DNA from: CAZTTG01 sp964615935
GTDB taxonomy: Bacteria; Planctomycetota; UBA1135; GCA-002686595
Direction: 5' to 3'
Assembly (NCBI GenBank): GCA_964615935.1
Contig: CAZTTG010000105.1
Location: 1 to 20,766 of the forward strand
Length of the DNA: 20,766 nucleotides
Positions 6,776 to 12,913 of this stretch are shown here, piece after piece. The notes below the pieces were generated by a model. It ran no database searches. It worked only from the letters and a program-made list of their open reading frames with translations, and was not told the DNA's origin. Position numbers and translations under genes: made by a program. Every line of letters starts with the position of its first letter. Positions within the stretch are counted from its first letter, which is position 1.

Positions 6776-6781
6776 AGTATA
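6776..6781 (-). promoter_or_regulatory. Candidate -10 element upstream of rph
   Basis: The complement reads TATACT, one base from the sigma-70 -10 consensus, 29 nt before the rph ATG and inside the 100-bp birA-rph gap. No convincing -35 lies 16-18 nt further upstream, so this rests on one hexamer. Confidence 0.3.
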
Positions 6782-6847
6782 GGACCGGAAGCTCGGGGCT
6801 CCCGGCACAAAGCGATGGGGAGAGCGCCTCGGCCGCGCCGGACTCCC

Positions 6848-7591
6848 TCACACCGGAGCCAGCCCGCGAATGCGCTCGAGGGGCACCCGCTGCAGCGCTC
6901 CATCCCCCGGCCGCAACGCGACGCCGCTCCCCAGGTCGAGGTCCACGAGCTCTCCGACGAGCGGCACGTCCCCCGCCTCGACCCGGACCCGCCTCCCCCG
7001 GAGCCCGGTCGCGGCCAGGTAGTCCACCGGCACGCACTCCGCCCGGCCCAGCGCCTCCTCGACCCTCGGCCCCAGGCGCGCCAGGAGCGCCTCCTCGACC
7101 TCGGCCAGATCGACCTCCACCCCGAGCAGCGCCAGGCTCGTCACCGCCCGCTCGGCCTCCAGCTCGGCCGGGAACGCCCGCTGGGCCGCGTTCAGCCCGA
7201 TCCCGATCACGTAGTGGGGAGCCTCCGCGTCCAGGCCGCGCGTCTCCACCAGGATCCCCCCCAGCTTCGCGCCGCACGCCACCACGTCGTTGGGCCACTC
7301 CAGGATCGCGTCGCCCGCTCCCAGCCCGCGCACCGCCTCCAGGGCCGCCAGGCCCGCGGCCATCGTCAGGGCGGCGGGCTGCACCGGAGGCGGCGGGGGC
7401 AGGAGGATGGCCGAGAGGTAGAGACCCTCGCCCTCAGGGCTGATCCACGCGCGCCCGCGCCGCCCGCGACCCTCGCGCTGTCCGGCTGCCAGGTGCACGT
7501 CCCCGTGGCGCGCCCGGCCGGCAGCCAGCTCGGCGAAGGCGCGCTCGGAGGTCGAGTCGACCAGCGCGTGGCGGATCCTGCGAAAGCGCAT
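6848..7591 (-). CDS. birA: Biotin--[acetyl-CoA carboxylase] ligase
   Basis: It activates biotin with ATP and attaches it to the carboxyl-carrier subunit of acetyl-CoA carboxylase. The 247 residues show STSERA (13-18), AGQREGRGRRGRAW (36-49) with the biotinyl-AMP loop, SPEGEGLYLS (51-60), WPND (99-102) and KLGGILVE (109-116), followed by a small C-terminal SH3-like domain. There is no N-terminal helix-turn-helix, so it is a ligase only and not the BirA-type biotin repressor. The start ATG at 7591 gives the normal N-terminus. It lies 18 bp after the TIM-barrel gene and is probably co-transcribed with it. Confidence 0.94.
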   Translation of the reverse strand: MRFRRIRHALVDSTSERAFAELAAGRARHGDVHLAAGQREGRGRRGRAWISPEGEGLYLSAILLPPPPPVQPAALTMAAGLAALEAVRGLGAGDAILEWPNDVVACGAKLGGILVETRGLDAEAPHYVIGIGLNAAQRAFPAELEAERAVTSLALLGVEVDLAEVEEALLARLGPRVEEALGRAECVPVDYLAATGLRGRRVRVEAGDVPLVGELVDLDLGSGVALRPGDGALQRVPLERIRGLAPV

Positions 7592-7609
7592 GCCCCCGCC
7601 CCGGGCCGC

Positions 7610-8539
7610 TCAGCCCCCGAAGGCCCGGTCCATGCGCGCCTTGATGTCGGCCAGCCGCGCCTCGTCGCCGCCGCCGACCTCGGCCGTGGCCCAGCCGGTG
7701 AAGCCGATTTCGCGCAGGGCCTCGCACACCGCCGGCCAGTCGACGTCCCCCTCTCCGATCTTCGACCAGCCGCTCTCCCGGCCCCAGTCCTTCACGTGCA
7801 GCTTGACGATGCGCCGGCCCAGGGTGCGGATCCACTCCTGCGGCCGGGCGTACTTGCGGTGGTTGCCGATGTCGAAGTAGGCCCCCACCCAGGGGCTGGA
7901 GATGGCGTCGACGTAGTCGGCGAGCTGCTGGGCGCTCTGGTCGTCCCCGCCGCCGTGGTCGTAGCAGAAGCCGTTCCAGACGTTCTCGATCAGGATGGGG
8001 ATGCCCAGCTCGGCGGCCAGGGGCAGAACCTTCCGGATGCCCTCGATCGAGCGGTCCCACACCTGCTGCTGGTTCTCCCGCTCGGGGTCGGCGACGCGGC
8101 CGGGAACGAGCAGGACGCCGGAGCCGCCATAAGCCTTGCAGTCCCGGACGGCCGTCGCCAGGCCCTCGACGCCCTTCGCGCGCACCTCGGGATCGGGGTC
8201 GGAGAGGCGCGTCCGCCAGTGGATCGAGTCGACCACGCTGTGGACCGCGAGGCCGCTCTCATCGCGCGCCTTCACCACCTCTCCGGCGGGGTAGGCGTTG
8301 GGGCTGTCCAGCTCCACGCCGTCGAAGCCCAGGCGCTTCAGGAGGGCGAACTTCTCCGCCATGGGGGCGTCCCCGCCCACCATGCCGTAGCCGACGGCCT
8401 TCTTGATGGAGAGCCCGCTCGTCTCGGAGGAGGCGACCGCTCCGGCGGCCCGGCGGACCGGGGAGGCGCCGCCCAGGAGACTCGCCGCCATCGCGGCGCC
8501 GCTGCCGGCGAACAGGGTCCTTCGCGTGATGGGGTTCAT
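7610..8539 (-). CDS. Tat-exported sugar phosphate isomerase/epimerase-like TIM barrel
   Basis: The 309-residue protein begins with a twin-arginine signal (TRRTLFAGSG at 5-14, then an Ala-rich stretch to about residue 36), so it is probably exported folded. The rest is a xylose-isomerase-like AP-endonuclease-2 TIM barrel. Putative metal ligands fit the family pattern: Glu185 in IENVW, Asp223 in FDIGN, His248 in KLHVKD and Glu287 in ATAEVGG. Such proteins isomerise or epimerise sugars and related polyols; the substrate cannot be told here. Tat-exported members are common in Planctomycetota. A GGAGGAG ribosome site precedes the ATG at 8539. It is separated from the sigma gene upstream by a strong hairpin, and is followed 18 bp later by birA. 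Confidence 0.85.
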   Translation of the reverse strand: MNPITRRTLFAGSGAAMAASLLGGASPVRRAAGAVASSETSGLSIKKAVGYGMVGGDAPMAEKFALLKRLGFDGVELDSPNAYPAGEVVKARDESGLAVHSVVDSIHWRTRLSDPDPEVRAKGVEGLATAVRDCKAYGGSGVLLVPGRVADPERENQQQVWDRSIEGIRKVLPLAAELGIPILIENVWNGFCYDHGGGDDQSAQQLADYVDAISSPWVGAYFDIGNHRKYARPQEWIRTLGRRIVKLHVKDWGRESGWSKIGEGDVDWPAVCEALREIGFTGWATAEVGGGDEARLADIKARMDRAFGG

Positions 8540-8578
8540 GGATCTCCTCCAGGGGAACGACGAGCGCCGCGGAGACGA

Positions 8579-8621
8579 TGACGGGCGCCCTCCCCGGCCG
8601 ATCCGGGGAGGGCGCCCGTCA
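8579..8621 (-). terminator. 19-bp perfect hairpin after the sigma-factor gene
   Basis: Positions 8579-8597 pair without mismatch with 8603-8621 around the 5-nt loop CCGAT. It begins 19 bp past the sigma-gene stop, the expected place for a terminator on the minus strand, and lies 39 bp before the TIM-barrel start. No T-run follows on either strand, so it would be a U-less terminator or a processing or stabilising structure. Confidence 0.7.
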
Positions 8622-8640
8622 CGTTATCACGTCCCGTCGG

Positions 8641-9561
8641 TCAGCGCAGCAGGTTGCCCTGCTTGGGGCTGAGCAGGCCCTTGAGCCGCGCCATCACGTT
8701 GGAGTGGATCTGGCACACGCGGCTCTCGGTCAGGGCCAGCATCTCGCCGATCTCGCGCATGGTGTGGCCCACCTGGTAGTACTGCTCGATGATGAAGCGC
8801 TCCTTGTGGGTCAGGGAGCGGGTGACGAAGGTCATCAGGTCGCGGCGGTTCAGCTCGCCGATGGGGTCGATGGCCTTGCGGTCCTCCAGCACCTCGACCT
8901 TCTCCAGCGAGTTCTCGTCGTCGCGGTCGTCCCAGCGCTCCGACAGGGAGAACATGGTCTTGGCGCGGGCGCTCTGGATCTCGCGCGACAGCTCGGCGTG
9001 CTCCATCTCCAGCGCACGGGCCAGCTCCGAGTGGGTCGGCTCCCGGCCGTACTCCGCCTGCAGCTTCTGCAGCGCCTTATCGATCTTGCTGGCCTTGAGC
9101 CGCACCAGCCGCGGCACCCAGTCCTGCGAGCGGAGCTGGTCCAGGATCGAGCCGCGGATGCGGGTGGTGCAGTAGGTCTTGAACTTGATGCCGCGGTGGG
9201 GATCGAAGCCGCGGATGGCGTCCATCAGGCCGAACAGCCCGGCGCTGACGAGGTCGTCCAGCTCGATCGACTTGGGCAGGGTCTGGAGCAGCCGCTCGGC
9301 GATGTGACGCACCAGGGGGTAGTGCATCTCCATCAGCACGTTGCGGATCACCTCGACGTAGGCCTCGTCCAGAGGCTTGGTCTCGATGGTCTTGCGGTAG
9401 ATCCGCCAGAGCTCCTCGGTGGGGAGCTCGGCGAGCTCCGCGGCGGTCGGCTTCTTGGGCTTCTTCTTGCGCACGGCCCGCTTCTTCCTGGTCGCCTTGG
9501 CGCTCTTGGACTTGGTACGGCTCGACTTGACGGTACGAGATCTGCACTTCTTGACGGTCAT
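8641..9561 (-). CDS. Sigma-70 family factor, FliA/WhiG (sigma-28) type
   Basis: The protein directs RNA polymerase to a subset of promoters. After a very basic N-terminal tail (about residues 1-38, mostly Lys/Arg/Ser/Thr), region 2 is clear: ELDDLVSAGLFGLMDAIRGF (100-119) and FKTYCTTRIRGSILDQLRSQ (127-146), the latter typical of FliA/WhiG. Region 3 follows (EYGREPTHSELARALEM, 170-186). Region 4 has the helix-turn-helix MREIGEMLALTESRVCQIHS (268-287). At 306 residues it is longer than the usual 230-270 because of the tail. In other bacteria this group controls flagella or development; no flagellar or anti-sigma (FlgM-like) gene is nearby. Its regulon is unknown. It lies 76 bp after apt. Confidence 0.9.
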   Translation of the reverse strand: MTVKKCRSRTVKSSRTKSKSAKATRKKRAVRKKKPKKPTAAELAELPTEELWRIYRKTIETKPLDEAYVEVIRNVLMEMHYPLVRHIAERLLQTLPKSIELDDLVSAGLFGLMDAIRGFDPHRGIKFKTYCTTRIRGSILDQLRSQDWVPRLVRLKASKIDKALQKLQAEYGREPTHSELARALEMEHAELSREIQSARAKTMFSLSERWDDRDDENSLEKVEVLEDRKAIDPIGELNRRDLMTFVTRSLTHKERFIIEQYYQVGHTMREIGEMLALTESRVCQIHSNVMARLKGLLSPKQGNLLR

Positions 9562-9637
9562 GCGGACCCTGCGGCTCGTTGTGATCCTCTCGACTCCCGA
9601 CGATACTGCGCTTCTCGCGTGAATCCCTGGGCGGCCC

Positions 9638-10150
9638 CTAGTCGTAGGTGATCAAGGCGTGGGCGGGCAGCCCGCCCAGTCGCTGACGGCCCTTCAGGAA
9701 GGCCAGCTCGATCACGAAGCAGGAAGCCACGGGCTCACCGCCGATCTTGCGCACCAGCTCGATCCCCGCCTCCATGGTCCCCCCCGTCGCCAGGAGGTCG
9801 TCGACCATCAGTACGCGGGCGCCGCCCTCCAGGGCGTCCACGTGGATCTCGATCGAGTCCGTCCCGTACTCCAGCTCGTAGGAGGCGGACTCGGTCCGCC
9901 AGGGCAGCTTCCCCGGCTTGCGGATGGGGACGAAGCCCTTCCCCAGCATGGAGGCCACGGCGCAGCCGAAGATGAACCCCCTCGACTCGATCCCGCAGAC
10001 CAGGTCGAAGCTGGAGGGATCCACCATCCCGCACATCCGCTGAAGGCACTCGGTGAGGCCCTCGGGGCTGCGCAGGAGGGGGGTGATGTCCTTGAACACG
10101 ATGCCCGGCTTGGGGAAGTCGGGGACGTCTCGGATGAGCTTTTCGAGCAC
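9638..10150 (-). CDS. apt: Adenine phosphoribosyltransferase
   Basis: The enzyme salvages adenine with PRPP to give AMP. The 170 residues match the family end to end: IRDVPDFPKPGIVFKDITPL (6-25), GIESRGFIFG (53-62), the flexible-loop segment KLPWRTESASYELEYGTDS (81-99) and the PRPP motif VLMVDDLLATGGT (113-125). The start is GTG at 10150 with a strong GGAGGAG site (complement of 10154-10160). It lies 117 bp after argS; a hairpin sits in that gap just ahead of the ribosome site. Confidence 0.96.
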   Translation of the reverse strand: MLEKLIRDVPDFPKPGIVFKDITPLLRSPEGLTECLQRMCGMVDPSSFDLVCGIESRGFIFGCAVASMLGKGFVPIRKPGKLPWRTESASYELEYGTDSIEIHVDALEGGARVLMVDDLLATGGTMEAGIELVRKIGGEPVASCFVIELAFLKGRQRLGGLPAHALITYD

Positions 10151-10169
10151 GTTCTCCTCCGTGGAGACG

Positions 10170-10199
10170 ACAGGACCCCGCGGTCTCTCGGGGGCCTGT
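10170..10199 (-). terminator. Hairpin between argS and apt
   Basis: ACAGG (10170-10174) pairs with CCTGT (10195-10199) and, after one mismatch, CCCCG (10176-10180) pairs with CGGGG (10189-10193) around an 8-nt loop. It could end argS transcription or act in the apt leader, ten bases upstream of the ribosome site. No T-run is present. Confidence 0.3.
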
Positions 10200-10267
10200 T
10201 CGCTCGGGGGGCATGGCGGGCTGTCGCTACTGATCGGCCAACTCCTCTAGCCGTCTGAACGGGAGGT

Positions 10268-12010
10268 CTACATTTCCTCGGGCGCGGAGACGCCCAACAG
10301 ACGCAAGCCGTTCAGGAGAACGCACTTGCAGGATCGGATCAAGACCAGCCGGGCGGCCGTGAGCGGGGGCTCCTGGCCCAGGACCCGGTGGTCGACGTAC
10401 CAGCGGTTGACCTCCCGGGCGAGGGCCAGGAGGTGGGTGGCGATCTCGGAGGGCTCGGCGTGGGCCGCCGAGGCGCGCACCACTTCCGGGAAGCGGCCGA
10501 GCTGCACCAGGATGTGGCCGGCGTCCGCCAGGGCCGCGAGCTCCGGCTCGGCGCCGCCCTCGCCCCGCTCGGCGGCCTTGCGCAGGATCGAGGCCATCCG
10601 GGCGTGGGTGTACTGCAGGTAGGGGCCGGTGTCGCCCTCGAAGCAGACCACCTCCTCCCACGCGAAGTCGACGTCCTTGACCCGGTCGCGCTTGAGGTCG
10701 TTGAAGACCACCGCGCCCACCCCCACCGCCTCGGCCACGGCCTCCGCCCCGGCCAGGTCGGGGTTTTTCTCGGCGATGATCCGGGCGGCCTCCTGTACGG
10801 CCCGGTCCAGCACGTCCTCCAGGAAGACCACCCGCCCCTTGCGCGCCTGCATCTTGCCCTCGGGCAGCCGCATCAGGCCGAAGCCGACGTGCTCCATGCG
10901 CTCCTGCCAGTCGAGCCCCATGCGCTGGAGCACGCCCTTGAGCTGGCGGAAGTGCAGGGTCTGCTCGTTGCCGACCACGTACAGGCTGCGCTCGAAGGCG
11001 TTCTCCTCCCAGCGCAGGAAGGCCGCCGCCAGGTCACGGGTGGCGTACAGGGTGGTGCCGTCGCTCTTGCGCAGCAGGCAGGGGGCCATGTCCTTGGCGA
11101 CCCCTTCCAGGGCCACGATCAGGGCCCCCTCGGACTCCTCGGTGATGCCCGCCTCGGCGGCCCGGGCCACGGTCGCGTCCAGCATGGGCTCGTAGTAGGC
11201 CTCCCCGCGGATGTGATCGAAGCCGACGCCCAGGCGGTCGTAGGTCTTCTGGAACTCCCGCAGCGACAGCTCGGTCACCCGCCTCCAGGTCGCGCGCACC
11301 TCGCCCTGCTCGCCGCTCTCCAGCTCGCGGAAGGCGGCCCGCGCCTCCTCCTCCAGCTCGGGCCGCGTCTCGGCCTCCTCGTGGAAGCGCACGTAGAGCG
11401 CGAGCAGCGCCCGGATGGGGTCCGCCTCCAGGTCGACGCCCTCGCCCCAGTGGCGGATGGCGACCACCAGCTTGCCGAACTGGCTGCCCCAGTCCCCGAT
11501 GTGGTTGATCGAGACGGTGCGGTAGCCGAGCAGGTCGTGCAGGCGCTGGATGGCCGCGCCGATGATGGTCGAGCGCAGGTGCCCGACGTGCATGGGCTTG
11601 GCGATGTTGGGCGAGGAGTACTCGATCAGGACGGTGCGGCCGTCGCCCTCCTGCGAGCCGCCGTAGCGCTCCCCCTGCGCCTGGATCTCCCCCAGCACCT
11701 CGGCCGCCAGCACGGCGCGGTCGACCTTGAAGTTCAGGAAGGGGCCGGTGGCCACCGCCGCGATGCCCTCCAGGCGGCCGTCCAGCCGGGGGGCCAGGTC
11801 GGCGGCGATCGCGGGCGGCGCGGCGCGCAGCCGCTTGGCCAGGGCGAAGCAGGGGAAGGCCAGGTCCCCCAGCTCGGGATCCCGGGGGCGCTCGAGGCGC
11901 ACCTCCTCCGGGGCCAGCTCGGTCTCGCTGGCCAGGGCCGCGCGAATCGCTTCGACGAAGGTCTGCATGAGCGTCGCGCGCCCCACCGCCAGCGCGCGGG
12001 GGTCGAGCAT
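10268..12010 (-). CDS. argS: Arginyl-tRNA synthetase
   Basis: This class I synthetase charges tRNA-Arg. The 580 residues show the N-terminal Arg-S additional domain, SSPNIAKPMHVGHLRST (132-148) with the HIGH-like HVGH, the INHIGDWGSQFGKL stretch (168-181), a KMSK-like KMQARKG (386-392), and the anticodon-binding end ...LLNGLRLLGVSAPEEM. It is complete and of normal length. I give the ATG at 12010, which has a GGGAGAGG-like site upstream. A second ATG at 11968 (MQTFVEAIRAAL) matches the usual family start and would remove 14 residues, so the start is not certain. It diverges from pyrK across only 45 bp. Confidence 0.97.
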   Translation of the reverse strand: MLDPRALAVGRATLMQTFVEAIRAALASETELAPEEVRLERPRDPELGDLAFPCFALAKRLRAAPPAIAADLAPRLDGRLEGIAAVATGPFLNFKVDRAVLAAEVLGEIQAQGERYGGSQEGDGRTVLIEYSSPNIAKPMHVGHLRSTIIGAAIQRLHDLLGYRTVSINHIGDWGSQFGKLVVAIRHWGEGVDLEADPIRALLALYVRFHEEAETRPELEEEARAAFRELESGEQGEVRATWRRVTELSLREFQKTYDRLGVGFDHIRGEAYYEPMLDATVARAAEAGITEESEGALIVALEGVAKDMAPCLLRKSDGTTLYATRDLAAAFLRWEENAFERSLYVVGNEQTLHFRQLKGVLQRMGLDWQERMEHVGFGLMRLPEGKMQARKGRVVFLEDVLDRAVQEAARIIAEKNPDLAGAEAVAEAVGVGAVVFNDLKRDRVKDVDFAWEEVVCFEGDTGPYLQYTHARMASILRKAAERGEGGAEPELAALADAGHILVQLGRFPEVVRASAAHAEPSEIATHLLALAREVNRWYVDHRVLGQEPPLTAARLVLIRSCKCVLLNGLRLLGVSAPEEM

Positions 12011-12055
12011 AGCGCGCCCTCTCCCTCATAGAAGCGCCTGGCCGGTCGGGATAGG

Positions 12056-12913
12056 ATGCCGGCGGTGCCCTCCCCCCCCGATGACGCTCGGTCCTTCCGG
12101 GCCGAGATCCGCTCCGCGGAGCCCTGCGGCCCGGATGCGGTCCTGCTGCGCGTGGCCCCCGGGATCCCGATCGGGACGGTGCGCGCCAGCCGCTTCTTCA
12201 TGCTGCGGCGCGAGGACGGCCTCTCGCCCCCCATCCCGCGGCCCTTCTCGCTCTACCGCCGGGAGGGGGAGGATCTCGTGTTCCTGATCCAGCTCGTGGG
12301 CCGGGGCACGCGGGCCCTGGCCGCCAGCGCTCCGGGCACGCCCCTGCGCTGCATCGGCCCCCTGGGCAACGGCTGGCCGCCCATGGACGGCGCCGGTCCG
12401 CCCTGGGTGCTGGTCGCCGGCGGGGTGGGCTGCGCGCCCTTCCCCCTGGCCATCGAGCAGGCCCTGCGGGGCGCGGAGGGCTGCGCCCCGGTGGAGCGCG
12501 CCGAGGAGCTGACCTATCTCTTCGGGGCCGCGAGCGCGGAGAGGCTCTACGATCGCGAGCGGGTCGCCGCGCTGGGGGTGCGCCTGCTCCTCGCCACCGA
12601 CGACGGCAGCGAGGGCTTCCACGGCACGACGGTGGCCCTCCTGGGCTCCCTGCTCGATCGGGGGGAGCTCCCCGAGCGCGTGCGGATCCTGGCCTGCGGC
12701 CCCGAGCCCATGCTGGCGGCGGTCAGCGCCCTGGCCGAGGCGCGCGACCTCGAGTGCTGGGTCTCCCTGGAGACCCGCATGGCCTGCGGCGTGGGCATCT
12801 GCAACGGCTGCCCGGTGCCGACCCGCTCCGGGGGGCGCTTCGGCGGCTGGCCGAACGCCAAGTGCTGCGTGGAGGGACCGGTCTTCTCCACCGGGGACGT
12901 GCGGGTGGACTAG
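12056..12913 (+). CDS. pyrK: Dihydroorotate dehydrogenase electron-transfer subunit (PyrK-like)
   Basis: PyrK carries FAD and a [2Fe-2S] cluster and passes electrons from the PyrD subunit to NAD+ in pyrimidine synthesis. The 285-residue product shows the FAD motif RPFSLYR (62-68), the NAD-binding GGVGCAPF (122-129), ACGPEPML (213-220) and a C-terminal cluster with Cys244, Cys249, Cys252 and Cys271 (CGVGICNGC ... CVEGPVF), as in PyrK. Length is slightly above the usual 250-260. No pyrD lies beside it, so it works with a distant partner or is a related NAD(P)H-flavin subunit. There is no clear Shine-Dalgarno before ATG 12056, and GTG 12065 is another option. Its TAG stop shares a CTAG with the stop of the convergent gene. 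Confidence 0.9.
   Translation: MPAVPSPPDDARSFRAEIRSAEPCGPDAVLLRVAPGIPIGTVRASRFFMLRREDGLSPPIPRPFSLYRREGEDLVFLIQLVGRGTRALAASAPGTPLRCIGPLGNGWPPMDGAGPPWVLVAGGVGCAPFPLAIEQALRGAEGCAPVERAEELTYLFGAASAERLYDRERVAALGVRLLLATDDGSEGFHGTTVALLGSLLDRGELPERVRILACGPEPMLAAVSALAEARDLECWVSLETRMACGVGICNGCPVPTRSGGRFGGWPNAKCCVEGPVFSTGDVRVD

Noticed and set aside
6704..8581. A 625-codon plus-strand frame covering birA and the TIM-barrel gene.
   Set aside because: It spans two well-identified minus-strand genes and has no motif of its own; a GC-driven shadow.
10388..12031. A 547-codon plus-strand frame opposite argS.
   Set aside because: argS is complete with all its motifs. The antisense product is Leu/Gln/Gly/Val-rich with no family resemblance.
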